Translations under genes and position numbers: made by a program
Shown: piece after piece, positions 47,833 through 60,135 of the stretch
Numbering within the stretch: position 1 is the first letter of the stretch
Layout: each line of letters begins with the position of its first letter
Source: Ziziphus jujuba
Lineage: Eukaryota; Streptophyta; Magnoliopsida; Rosales; Rhamnaceae
Assembly: GCF_031755915.1 (NCBI RefSeq)
Contig: NC_083381.1
Location: 4,848,501 to 4,912,500 of the forward strand
DNA length: 64,000 nt
Reading direction: 5' to 3'
The notes under the pieces: model-generated
The model's input: only the letters and a program-made list of their open reading frames with translations
What the model was told of the DNA's origin: nothing
The model's database searches: none

Positions 47833-48590
47833 ATGTAACACTCTGCCACTCTCTTGTTCCACCTATATTATTCCCAATTTAATCACTGCACTCCAAATGG
47901 TAAGGAGTTTTTTTTTCCTTAAATTTTTACAAACCCTGAAATCAATAGTTGTGAAAAGGCTTTGATTGTAAAAAAAAAGTAACTATCATTATATTTGAAA
48001 AATTTACCATTCAACATTTATGCAATATGGGATTGGACACCATTTAATCTTGCTAGTAAGTTAGATTGCTAGTGTTTTACACCTATCCACACTTATCTTG
48101 GTAGTTTCACACTAAACTACCATTAGTTATCATAACTCACCTAGTATGTTGTTCACTGATTATGTCCCTTCTTGCCGCGTATCCTTCAGGACTCACAGGA
48201 CCTATAATAAACCTCGTTAGGGCCTAACATCCCCCTTTTTGCCTTGCATCCTTCACGACTCATAGATTTTACAATATGCCCCCTTGGGCCCAGTATCCTC
48301 ACTGACACATTTATGGCCGAGTATGCTCTTTGATACAATCTATAATACCTAGCCACTCTCTTACTCCACCAATATTGTCCCTAGTTTAGTCATAACACTC
48401 CAGACAGTAAAAGGTTTTTTTATTTAAATTTCCCAAAGTTATGTAATGCTCCACCACTCTGTTACTCTTCTGATATTGTCCTCAATTTAGTCACCACACT
48501 CCAAATGGTAAGCGTTTTATTTCGTTGAAACTTCAAAAGAGGTCATCTATCCTAGGATGACTCTCATTAAAGCATTCTAAACTATATGTT
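47833..48590 (-). mobile_element. Cassandra-type TRIM remnant(s)
   Basis: In minus orientation the core is readable at about 48,270-48,345: primer-site remnant TGTATCAAAGAGC, a GTGTCAGTGAGGATACTGGG stretch and purine tract CCCAAGGGGGC, as in the elements at 14,907 and 27,378. LTR-end words (CCACTCT-TTACTCC, ATTGTCC-CAATTTAGTCA) occur three times, near 47,833, 48,350 and 48,441, so more than one copy or a rearranged LTR array is present. Edges and target duplication unresolved. Confidence 0.6.
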
Positions 48591-48599
48591 CTCAAGAAT

Positions 48600-49090
48600 C
48601 TTGAATCTATTTCGATGAGTAGCTTCTGTCATGTATGTGTTTTCATTATGGTTTTCAAACGCTTTATTTGAAAGACTTATGTACACCTAAGAATTGTTTG
48701 TATACTTGTATTAATTTGCCATGCATTATTTGAGTTAGTAAAATAATTTTGTTTAATTCACCTTTTGGGAAAATAAAGAAAGCGGTTCGCTGATCCATGT
48801 AATGATTGAGGAATCTTTTCCCATTTTCTATGGCCAATTGTTTACTTGCAGCTTCAAGAAATGGAAATGGCGGGTTGTCATGACAACTCATGAGAGATTT
48901 GCGGTCAAGAAACAGAAGATAATATATGACACTCCTCCATACATAGATCCCATTGATTTCTATTTGGGATTGTAAATTTTATTAGTTTATCTTCTAAAGG
49001 TGGCATCCTTTAATTATGTTCATGCTTAAATTAAAAGGTATATATATTTTTATGTCCATGCTTTTAATCACTGACATCTCATGTTTTTTG
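48600..49090 (+). pseudogene. CNL LRR fragment (copy 2 of the duplicated piece)
   Basis: Collinear with 37,300-37,790 over about 450 bp, including the non-CNL leader (AGCTTCTGTCA, TTGCCATGCAT, AATAATTTTGTTTAATTC) and the CNL exon 1 part (GAATCTTTTCCCATTTTCTA, GCAGCTTCAAGAAATGG). It retains the GCAGCTTCAAGAAA stretch that copy 1 lost, so the copies decayed independently. An X3.4 copy begins at 49,133 just beyond it. Confidence 0.8.
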
Positions 49091-49271
49091 CATTTTACAT
49101 CCACTGTTACATATAATATATATATATATATATATAACACCCCATCTCGAAATATACTGTAATTTTTCTTGCGTTAATCGAGTTTGACCGTCGTTGACCA
49201 AGTGGGATCCGTTTTGACTTTTTGATCCAAATAGAATTTTGCATTGATTGAGGCACCATTGTGAAGTACAT

Positions 49272-52200
49272 TGTAACACTCCGTCCCGAAGTACACCGAA
49301 AATTTCTCAAATTTGACCAAGGTTGACTGGGTTTGACCGTCGTTGACCGAGAAGGGGTCAAATGTTGACTTTTTGCTCCTGATGGAATTTCATATTGACC
49401 GAGGCACCGTTAAAAAGTACACATTGTCACGAGTTCATAGACTAGTAGCACGTCAAAAACAGAGCTACGGTTTGAAAGTTATGAGCAAAATAAGTTGAGG
49501 TCCAAACTATCCAAGGGGTGCCGGAGTTGACTTTTTGTTCATGCAAAGTTGAGCTTTGACTCATACATGGTTGTGAAGTACTCATCGATACGAGTTCATA
49601 GACTAGCGATACGTCCGATTTGGACATGTGGTTTGAAAGTTATGGACCTGTAGAGTTTTTCAAATACAATATTATTTTAATATTATTTTTTAAATATGTG
49701 AACAGTGTGCCACGTGTGACTTAATAAAGGATGCCATGTGTCACAACGGTGAGATGCCACATGTCAACTATGATTAAATATCATAATATTTTATTATTAT
49801 TTTATACAATAATATTATTTTATTTATTTTCTTTTATTTTTTCTTTTTTTTCTTTTTTTTTCCCTTTCCCCAGGTGGGAAAAAGCCCAGCCCCCCAAACC
49901 TTTCTCCTTCTTTCTTCTTCTTCTTTCTTTTTCTTTCCTTTTTCTTCCTTTCGGGTCCTTGTCGTTTCTCAAACTCCGGCCACCGGACGGCCACACGCAC
50001 TGGCCAGGGAGGTAGCCCAGTCCCCAAGGATGCCACCCACCAAATTTCCCAGCCAGTCGCCCCCGGACGCGCCCAGATCGGGCCGGTGAAGTCGGCGGCG
50101 ATGGGTTGAGTTTTCCGGCGATTCTCTACGTTTCCGGCCAACCCAGTCCGATCTTCCACCCCTTTCCCCCTATTTTGGGTTCTCTGAGTTCAAATATGGT
50201 CTCCAATTGTTTAAATTCGAAGTGGTTCGCGAGTTATGTGGAGGTGAAGTTCGGCTGGTACTTCCTGGGCAAATTCCGACCACCACCGCGCCGAATTGGG
50301 GTCAATGGAGGCCAGTAATGCGATCCTCGTTCCATAAGCTTTGATTCGGTATATTACTCGCAAATTTTGGTTAACGTTTGTGTTAAACTTCCCGGGTACC
50401 TGGTATTATTTATCCGAATAAAATATTAATTTATTTGAGTTGTGCAATATTGTTGTTCTAGGAGCACGTGTGCATCGTGGAACTTATCCCATGGAGGATC
50501 TTGGGTTAATTGCGTACTCGAGGTGAGTGACCCACCTTCAAAATTATTTTGGGTGATTAGTTATATATTTTGTGCTAATTGATTACTTGGAAAATATGTT
50601 TTATGTGTTGGTGATTTAATAAAATTACTCCCTAAGTTTATATTGTTAATTTATGATAATTTTAATGTGTGTTTTGGTGCCAAAAAATATATTTGTGAAT
50701 TTAAAGGAATTGAGGTTTTAATTCCTTTAATTTATGGTTATGTTTATTATTAGATTTATTGTGCATAATTATATGATTTTAATACCTTATGAATTTATGT
50801 GATTTAATATTTACTTTGGTATGGATTGATTGCATGGATTTGAAGGAAATTATTTATTTTAAATTTATTATATATTGAGGAATTGTGGAATCTAATTATC
50901 TATGAAGTTTGTATGGGTTCAGAGGATATGTTGATTTAAATTAATTTTTGAGAATTTGAGAAAAATATAGATTTAAATTATTATATTTCAAAAATATTTA
51001 TGCATTGAAATATTAATGGCTTGACCTTATGCCATTGAAAAATTTGTATATTCAAATTGATGGATTTGAACTTGATGGATTATAATGATGATTTAAAAGA
51101 GAATGTGGAAAATTACGGGTTTAATTGGATGGAATAAACCCGATGATATTTATAAAATTTTGAGATTTTGAAAAATATTGATTTATGATTTACGAGTTTT
51201 TAGATACACCATACACGTACTGGTGTTCTGTGTATATCGATGTGATTAGTGTGCACATGGATATGATTAGTGCGCAGGTGGGTGTGAGTAGCGCGCAGGT
51301 GATTTATGGAGTTGTCCTGTGGTTGCCATCGGATAAGGGTAGGCTGCCCCTCCATGGCAGGGACGCCTATTTGCAGCGGCGCAGTGGGACGTCAAGCTAC
51401 CGTATGCCGGTTTCTCTCTTTAACCTCCTGTCTGGCGATACCTTGGGACGCTGGATACCGTTGGCGCCACTGGTATATAGTGGGTGCATTAAGTGATTTT
51501 TAGAACATGGATTCCAAAATAAATATTTGAAATTGTATTTAAATTAAGAATATATTGAATGTTGTTTTTATTATTTAGTTAAATTTAAAGCTTTACACAA
51601 ATTTTATGAAATTGTTATCGTGATTTTATTACCTATTCTCATTAATGTTTAAAAGTTATTTGCCTTGATTTTATCATTTAAATCGATTGGTATTTTAAAA
51701 TGAATTTTATTATATTTTTATCATTTATTTTATATAGATGTTTAAATTGATTTAAAATGTTTTTTTGATTATTTGCTTGACTTAAACAATAAATTTTATA
51801 ATTTATATATTGGATTTATTTTTGTTCTTACGCCAAATTTCTTTAATATAAGTTTATTTATGATTTTATTTATTGTATCCAATGATGTCTTATTCTATAT
51901 TTCCATTATAAATTTGGATCCTTAAATTCTTGTATTTTATTTGAAATTTATTGACTAATTGTTTTCCTTGATTTTTGGGGCATAAAATATTGGATTTTAC
52001 CAAAATGTTTTAAAAGGGGAACTTTTCCAATGGAGTGAATGGTGAGGGTTTTGAGAGAAAATATTATTTCCAATTAATTATTAATTATTTATTTATTTAT
52101 TGTTAATTACTCAAGTGTACTATATTTATTATTACTATTATAATTGTACAGTAGATAGGGTCACTCACTGAAATGATTAGTATCTCATATTTCTAAATTC

Positions 52201-52634
52201 CGTTCCGCTAGGTATAAGGATTGGGAGACGTGATCGTTCGGGGCAAGCCCGACATCTCAGTTCATTGCCGAAAGTCTAAAAAGCATTTCTTCCCTTTTAC
52301 CTCTTCATCTTGTATTGCTTCTTTATCTGACATTGTATTAATTCCATATTTATTTGTTTAATGCTCTGTATACTGTATTGGACACATTTTATTAAATACT
52401 GCATTAATTTCCTGTTATTATTTTGGAGTGCTGTAAATTTGTGGAATTAAATTGTAGTAATGTGGGAGAAATAAGGTGGTATATATAGAAGTGTGTTTTC
52501 AGTGCAGGAAATTTGTGGTAAGTCCAACCCTTAGGGAGGTTCTGCTGGATTTTCCATTAGAAGGTCCGGTAGGGTTTCCCTGGGATTAGGGCTTGTCTAG
52601 GGTTTCGGTGAGGAATTTTGGACGGGTCCTGACA
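49272..52634 (+). mobile_element. X3.4 repeat, full-length copy (B), nested in copy A
   Basis: 3,363 bp from TGTAACACTCC to GGGTCCTGACA, flanked by a perfect 5-bp duplication TACAT (49,267-49,271 and 52,635-52,639). Rejoining the flanks restores family sequence of copy A. It is the cleanest copy: pyrimidine tract 49,815-49,870, GC-rich block 49,960-50,330, GTGGAAC-CCATGGAGGATCTTGG at 50,479-50,505, GAGGTGAGTGACCCACC at 50,520-50,536, conserved block 51,200-51,500. Open frames in the GC-rich block (about 110 codons on either strand) do not persist in the other copies, so I do not call them genes. Confidence 0.88.
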
Positions 52635-54514
52635 TACATGGCAATCCGAGTTCGTGGATTAGTAGCACGTCGAAATGGAGCTACGATTTGAAAGTTATGA
52701 GCAAAACAAGTTACGATCCGAACTAACCTAGCTATGTCATGTTTAACTTTTTATTTTTGTAAAATTTTGTTTTGGCTCATATGTGGTTGTAAAGTACTCA
52801 TCAATACGAGTTCATAGACTAGCGGCACGCTTAATTTGAACATTTGTTTAAAAAATTATGGATCTACAAAATTTTTTTGGGAATAGCGTTTAATGTGTAC
52901 CAATCTGTGTGTGTGCACAATGTTCAATGATAATGTGCCACATATCAAAAACTGGACCAACCTTGTGAGTACATAGTGGCACCTATGAATGTTGTTTTAA
53001 TTGGTGGAAAACTAAGTGAGGTGGAAGAAAGAGAAGAGAGAGAAGGATAGAGAGGAGAGAGAAAGAGAAAGAGGAGAGAGAAATTGGCCAACAACGGTTG
53101 CCCATTTTCCGGCCACTAAACCATTACATGTGCTGGTCCACCATCACCCACCCCTTACAACTAGCTGCCCACCCAAATTTCAAGGCCCGATTGTCTGCGA
53201 CGCACCTAGATCGGGGCATTTTTTTCAGCGATAGTGCCATTTTCTTTAACTAGCTATTTCTCCCAAACCAGCCACCCATTTTTGACATTGCTGGTCCTAT
53301 TGTGTCACCCATTCTCCAATCTACCTTTCCAACAAAAATCACGGCCAATGGCCAATGGATGTGACACTAGTAGTGATGTTTTTCGGTGACTATGGTGGCT
53401 CATTAGAAAACAGTTTCCGATCACCCCACCTACCTTTTCCACTAATTTGACCTCCCTAAACCCAAATCTGAGGTCCTTTTTCCCCAATTCTTGACAGATT
53501 GAGAGATCCAAGGACATTAAGCTTGAAACCTTTCCGACGAGATTTCGGCCATCACATGTCCGATCTCCGAGAAGTAAAACTCAATCCGTAGCACTTGCTC
53601 CACAAGCTTTATTTTGGTATATTATTTGTAAATTTTGGACGACACTTGTGTTAGTTTCCTTGGGTAACCGGGTGTAATATACCCGATTAAAATATTAATT
53701 CAATTGATTTTGTGTAACATTGATATCTTAGGTGCACGTGCGAGTCGTGGAACTGGTCCCATGGAGGATCTTGATTGGTTCATGTGCTTGAGGTGAGTGA
53801 TCCTCCTTCAAAAGCTATTTTGGGGCTATTGAAAAATATATATATTTTATGTGTTAATATTTAAGAGCATTTCCGTTTAAATTTATATTGCTAATTTATG
53901 ATAAATTTTAAGATATGTGTTGCTGCCAATATTGTTTTGGGGTTTTAAAGAATAATTGTTTTAATTTTGTTAAATTTATTGTTGATTTTATGATGCATAA
54001 TAATTGTGTTTATATGAATTTTATGTGGTTTTAATGATATTTTGATTTAAATTGGTTTTGAGAATTTGAAAAAATAATTGTTTTAAATTGTTATGCTCAG
54101 AATTATATTTATGCCTTTAAATGTTTGTGGAATTGTTTTCATTATGATAGAAATTGATATATTTGAATGGCTGAATTTATGATGATGGTTTAAAGAAAAT
54201 GTGGATTATATAGATTTGAAAGGAGGTATTTAACCCAGTGGTATTTATGAGATTTTGATATTTAAAAATTATGATTTATTAATTTTAGAAGCATTATACA
54301 GTACTGATGTTCTATAATATATTTGTTATACATTATAAAACGTGCAAGTTGTATAGCCATCCTGTGGGATGCTATAGAACTAAGGATTAACAAGTTTTAT
54401 ATAGTACACATAAGCCGCTCCCCTCCATGGTCAGGATAATTATTATGAACATCGGTGCCGTTGGGACGCCAAGACAACCGTTTACAAGTTTCTCATTTTA
54501 ACCTCTCCGTCAGG

Positions 54515-55618
54515 TCGACTCGCTCCTAAACCTGTATTAAACTAGCTCGAATCGAAATTAAGTTCAGATTATAATGGTCACCTTGACCTTTAATCAAATT
54601 GTGATTAGAAACCTTGGTATATGTCGAAGATGCCACAATAGGTTATGGATGGTCCTATTGATAAATCAAGCTAGAACACTAGTTCTCTGATGGAGTTCTA
54701 TGTGTTTTAAGAAAAACAAAGAGAAATCTTTCTCACAAGTAATTTTTCTATATGAATGATGATCTTAATATTATTGAGAAAATAAGCCTTTAAATAGGTT
54801 TGAGTTTCAAAACAAAACCCTAAAATCACTAGATAAAAGCCGACTGTTAGGGTTTAGAATATTGATGTGGCCGAAATTCACTTAGCTTTCCTAATCTAAT
54901 TTATATTAATTAATTCATTGATTTTGAAAAATGAATTAATTAATTTACAATCAAAATATTAAAATGTCAACCATCCTAATTAAATTTGTCAAGTAAATAA
55001 TTAAATAAAAGCAAAATAAAAGATTATTTTCTAATTCAAAAATCTAATTTTCAAATTTGGAAAGTAGTTGACTAGTTTTCCAAATAAGCTATCTTTGTTC
55101 AATCACTAACTAATTTAGGCTCCAAATCAAATCTAGTATGCCATGTAGGATGCCCAGTAGGATGACTAGTAGGATTAGAACTGATTGGAATGATCAAAGC
55201 TTGCTTGGATGATAAGATAACTCCTTCATAATGCCAAAACAGTTCGATTCGGCCATATTGGAAGCTTGGGTGCAAATGATGTGTTTGGACACCATTGCTT
55301 TTGCCTTGACATGATTCCATGGCCTCTTGGTGTGCTCAATCATGTTTATAAACTAACAAACCTGTCTTTTGCTGTCCGGAGTCCTCAAATGCACCAAAAC
55401 AGCTTTCTGAATCCATTTCTGCCTTCGCAACTTGGATGCTTTGCCTAGGCTTAAAATCTTCTGATATTAATACGCCTTCTTGAGATTGAACTACTCTTTG
55501 AATGAAGCTAACCAGATTATCCTTAAACCTCTTAGCTTGTGCCCGAATAATTGGTCAGTCTTCAGTTGCACAAGATCAGCACCCCAGCGAGTTGTTGTTT
55601 GCACTGATACGGTTGGAT
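54515..55618. mobile_element. 1.1-kb insertion in X3.4 copy A, unclassified
   Basis: Family sequence breaks after AACCTCTCCGTCAGG and resumes at TCAGGTACTATCTGACACTACTGG, so about 1.1 kb has been inserted; TCAGG(T) stands on both sides and may be the target duplication. The insert has a possible LTR promoter look on the minus strand (CTATTTAAAGGC near 54,795) but no readable gene and no clear paired LTR. Confidence 0.55.
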
Positions 55619-56419
55619 TCTTATCAGGTACTATCTGACACTACTGGTATATAGTGTGGTGCATCAAGTTGTTTTTTGGACACGATTTTCAAAACAAGAA
55701 TGTTTTAAAATCGTATTTAAATTAAAATGTATTTAATTGTGTGTTATCATTATATTACAAATTAATATTTTTTGAAACGTATTTATTCATATTTTTATCA
55801 ATATTTTAAATTAATATTTTAAAATGTATTTTACCATGTTTTTATATAAATTGATTTGGTGTTTTTTTAAATAAATTTTATTATATTTTTATCATTTATT
55901 TCAAGTGGACGTTTCAAATCAGTTAAAATATTCCCATATTATTTAATTGATTTACTAAATCAAATTATTGTCAATCATATATTGAGTTTAATTTTGCTTT
56001 GATGCCAATTTTTCTATTACAATTTTTATTTGTGATTTTATTTCATTTCATGATATTTTATTTAAAATTAAATAAATTGTTACTATATTATTTTCAATGT
56101 AAATCTTAAATTTTAATTTAATTGTATTTTACTTATTTATTTATTTACTTGATTCTGGGGTTACAAAATAATTGGTTTTATGAAAATTGTTTTAAAAGGG
56201 AACCTTTCTAATTGAGTGGAACTATGAGGGTTTTGAGAGAAAATCTAATTTTACTTAATTACTTACTTATTTATTTATTCATTATTAATTAGTCAAGCTT
56301 ATTTAATATTGTTATATTATTATTTATGTAGTACTTAGGATCACTCATTGGGATGATTATCATCTCAGTTTTTAAACATGTTTCCCTAGCTCCGGGTTAG
56401 TAGGCATTAACCGACCAAG

Positions 56420-57267
56420 TAGGAATGTCAATTTGCTCCATCCACCCCAAAGACCGTGGTGCACTGCCTTAACGGAGTGGTTTGCCCCCCAAAAAAAGGG
56501 GCTGAGGGTCCGGCTCAGGATAAATGCTTTAGGTCCAAATCGGGGTTGGACTGGAACCAGAGAATAAAAACCCCAGCCCCAACCTGGCTTGTATATATTT
56601 ACTTTTTTTTACATGTATATTTTCACTGTGAAGTAAGTATTACAAGCCCTAAGTTAACACTCAGTCCAATCACTCCAGTCTCTAGTGTTGCCACCACCAA
56701 CTCCCTCACAAACTCCCTCAATTGCCCTTTGTTTTTATTTTTATTTTTGTAATACGCATAAAATCCTTTTTTTTGGGGGAAATATGCATAAAACCTTAGC
56801 CTTGGTCAGCTGCTACAGTGCATTTTGGGTCTCCGCCACAGTTCCTTGGAATTGGGTTATCATTGGCCTTTTTGTGTCGGAAGTCAATAGCAGCAACCCA
56901 ACTCACGTCGTCTATAGCCCCGATCTACAACACAACCTAGCAGCGACTTTAACCAACTCCTAAGGGTATGCCTCCCTTTCTCTCTGCTTCTTTATCAATT
57001 TCCTCTCTCTCCCCCTCTCTACTGAATTTACAATCTTTCGTAAAATTAATTCCCTTTTTTGCAGTTTCGTTGCTTCAAGTTCTCTTTTTAGGTATTATCA
57101 AGTTACCAAATCTTGTTCATAGATCAAATTTATTTGACTTATTTGATTAGGGTTTTATTTATTTGCAACTGAGTACAAATGGGTTCATGAAAATATATAA
57201 AATGTCTATTTTTTTTTTTGGTAATGAATTTAATATTGCCTATATTTGATTTTGTTTTTACTTTTGG

Positions 57268-57298
<31 letters not shown>

Positions 57299-57645
57299 TT
57301 TTGAGATAAGATTGCAAGAATGGCAGGGTTTCTGAGTTTATACTGTTCCAATTATTTAATTTTTAAATTATTGATAATTAAAGCATTAAAAATATTTTCT
57401 TAATTTATGCTATGAGTTATATAATTTTAACTTCCGTGAGTTATAGAATTTATGTTTGTCGTTTCAGGTGTGTGACTAATGGGGAAAACTGCCCCGCACT
57501 ATTCTCGATTGGGGAATCTTCGTCCTCGCCCTGCCTCTAAAAAAAAGGAAAAAAATCGTAGGGATGTGATGGAAAATTCCCTGCCGGGATGGGGATAGGA
57601 TTTTAAAAACCAGCCTTGCTCCACCCCGCCCCATTGACATTCCTA
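56420..57645. mobile_element. hAT-like non-autonomous DNA transposon
   Basis: 1,226 bp with 13-bp perfect terminal inverted repeats TAGGAATGTCAAT / ATTGACATTCCTA. Flanking octamers CGACCAAG and CGTCCGGG agree at 5 of 8 positions, a possible decayed 8-bp duplication. Right subterminal sequence is a CCCC-GCCCC-rich tract, as in known plant elements with GGGATGTCAAT-type ends. Family sequence of X3.4 is continuous across it. No transposase frame; the open frame at 56,456 is short and unrecognised. Confidence 0.72.
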
Positions 57646-58054
57646 CGTCCGGGACAAGTTCGACGTCTTTGGTTCGTTGTTGAATTCCAAGGAGTTCTTT
57701 TTTGTTTTTCTTTCTACCTTGTATTATTTCTTTCTACCTTTTATTATATTAAATTTCATACTTAATTGTAACGTTATAATGCTTTGTATACCATGTTGGA
57801 TATTTATTTAATTAATGTTGCACTTATACCCTGTATATTATTTGAAGTTCTAAAATTTATGGAAACTATTTGTAGTAAGGTAGGAGGAATAAAGTGTTTG
57901 TTTTTAGAAATATATTTTCTATATAGGGAATTTTATAGCATGTACAACCCTTAGGGAAAATACTATCTGATTTTTCATTGGAAAGTCCGATAGGATTTTC
58001 TGGGGTTATGACTTGTTTAGGGTTCCGGTAAATGATCTTGTGCAGATCCTGACA

Positions 58055-58366
58055 TATATATATATATATATATAGATCAAGTATTCAAGATATCATGATT
58101 TCATCAAAATAAGGATACCTATCCATCTGCATGTATCCTGCTATTTCATGTACATCACGTTTGTGGTGCAAGTCATATACTAATAGTTTTATATTATTTT
58201 TTTCTCATCAATGATATTATTTTTTCCCAATAGATGTATTCTCTTTAGGTTTGAGATTTCCATGTCTCCAACACCATCTCCACTTTTTCTTCTTCATGTT
58301 GTGTTTCACTCTTTGTGAACACGGATCTTATTTAGTCTCTCTGACTCTCATCAAACTCTTATTGTT
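58055..58366. other. Short spacer or copia leader, no gene seen
   Basis: Begins with a (TA)n tract that flanks X3.4 copy A; the rest may be the leader or LTR of the copia remnant that follows. Confidence 0.4.
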
Positions 58367-58596
58367 ATGAATGTGGCAACTCAAGCACCCCCTGAACTTA
58401 CTCCAACAACTTATTTTCCTTGGAAAGCATAGTTTAATGCTTTATTAATTAAATATGATGTCATAGGCTATATTGATGGCACTATCAAATGTACATGACC
58501 AACAATATCTTCTTCGTCTCCTCCATCTACTAAATTACTGAATCCTAACTATATTCTTTAGCTTGGACAAGATAAGTTACTTTTGCAAGCTTTTCT
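58367..58596 (+). pseudogene. Ty1/copia gag remnant
   Basis: From ATG at 58,367 the frame reads MNVATQAPPELTPTTYFPWK, stop, FNALLIKYDVIGYIDGTIKC, then after another stop SSSSPPSTKLLNPNYIL and LGQDKLLLQAFL. This follows the N-terminal half of plant copia gag proteins (the D-x-x-G-Y-I-D-G-T block and W-x-x-Q-D-K-L-L block). At least three stops are present, and the sequence is cut by X3.4 copy D at 58,597. Confidence 0.78.
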
Positions 58597-59450
58597 TGTA
58601 ATACCCCGACTTGAGAAAGTACCCCGAATTTGAATTTTCAACCAAGTTTGACTCAAGCTGATCGGGGATTGACCAAACGGGTTTCATAGTTGATTTTTTA
58701 TTGTGGGAGGATTTTCATGTTGACTGAGGTACCATGAAAAAGTACTCAATGACACAAGTTCATAGACTGGTAGTACGCCAAAATCACAGCTAAAAATAGA
58801 AAGTTATGGTCAAAACAGTATGCGATCCAAACTGATCAACAAGTTTGGAATTGACTTTTTATTTATGAAAATTTTGATATTGAATCCTATACTATGCAAT
58901 AGTATTCATCAATATGAATCCGTAGATTGATGACACGTTTAATTTGGATCTACTGTTGAAAAATTATAAATCTATAAAATTATAGCTATTTTTCCAAAAC
59001 TGATTTTACAAAGAATGAAATATTCAAAGGACTCTTTTATTTACACAGCATGTGTCACCAAATGGAATGCACCACTTGTTGCATTTATAAATTGGCATGG
59101 GTCTCCCAAACATAATATAATATTATTATAATATCATTTTATATTATTATATTATTTTTATTATTATTTACTCTTCTTTTCCTTTTTCTTATTCTTTTCT
59201 TTTTCATTTTTCTCTTCCCCCACATGGGAAAAAAACCACGTTCTCTCCTCCCCTTCTTCTTCTTCCCCTCTCTTTCTCTCTCTTCCTCTCTACCCCTTCT
59301 ACTTCCCTCTCCCACTTAGGTCCTGTTGGAATCCAACTTTTCGGTCACCCTTACGATGCAGGCGCCGGTCAGGGGCAGTGCCCAAGAAATTTTGGGCCAG
59401 CAGCTAGAACGGCAAGGCAAACCATCGCCGGATGTGCCCAGATCAAAGCT
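58597..59450 (+). mobile_element. X3.4 repeat, 5' part (copy D)
   Basis: Starts TGTAATACCCCGACTTG and follows the first ~850 bp of the family: GTTTGACTC, GATGGAATTTTC-like, AAGTTCATAGACTGGTAG, AAAGTTATGG, pyrimidine tract 59,170-59,300 and the start of the GC-rich block (CCGGATGTGCCCAGATC). It stops near 59,450, with the remaining ~2.5 kb missing. Confidence 0.78.
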
Positions 59451-60135
59451 AATTTTATTCGATTTCATTGTTCTTTTGTTTTTCTAAATATTTTATTTTT
59501 AATGTCAAGAACCCTTTAAGATTCTTATGATACTGTGGTTCTGTTTTTAAATACAAATGCCTGATTAAGTTATATTCTTGTGCATTTTTATTTCTTATAT
59601 TTTGCTTTTATTTTTGTTGCACTTCTATTATATTTTATAATTTTATATTTGGCACGTCTGCATTTTCCTTTACAAATAATACAATATTTTTAATTAACAA
59701 ACAGCTATCATTTTCCAGCTATTATTTGGAAAATTTTGAATTTTTTTCCGTATTGTAAAATAAATCGGTTGTTTCATGAATGGATAATTGTATTTGGAAT
59801 TAGCTATTATGAGGAGAAACATCAACCAACCAAAGATTAAATAATAGAAAAAAGCTTCACCAAGTGACACGAACACTAATTACCATAAGAAGAAGAAAAA
59901 AAAAAAAAAAAAAAAAGTGACATGAACACTGGTAGGTATACGCAAAGCTATGCTACACATCAAGTAAAACTATTCACCAGCTGTGGTCCAAAAATGGTAT
60001 ACATTTGTTTCATGATAAAAAGTACCAGAATCAACTATAATAATCCATGCTCGCCTTAGATCGATTTGCATTGAAGAAAGGATATAAAAAGATAATCATT
60101 TTCATCAAGAAAAGTAACAGTGACAAAGATCTTAC
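59451..60135. other. No gene seen
   Basis: AT-rich, with a poly(A) run at 59,895-59,915. The last coding exon of the lipoyl synthase gene would be expected here on the minus strand, but I cannot find it. Confidence 0.45.

Larger units (their letters stand above)
49133..58054 (+). mobile_element. X3.4 repeat (copy A), interrupted three times
   Basis: Starts TATAACACCCC at 49,133 and ends GATCCTGACA at 58,054. Its flanks are (TA)n, so a target duplication cannot be read. After 139 bp it is broken by another family member (49,272-52,634), then continues with the usual order: GAGCTACG...AAAGTTATGAGC, a purine-rich GA tract (53,020-53,080), a GC-richer block to 53,600, the GTGGAAC-CATGGAGGATCTTG and GAGGTGAGTGA words (53,745-53,800), AT-rich DNA, the TACTG-TGTTCT block (54,300), and the conserved 300-bp end. 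It carries an extra 1.1-kb insertion and a hAT-like element. Confidence 0.8.

Noticed and set aside
49824..50318. Open frames of 70-111 codons in the GC-rich block of X3.4 copy B
   Set aside because: The frames do not persist in copies C, A and D, and the composition follows the pyrimidine/GC blocks.
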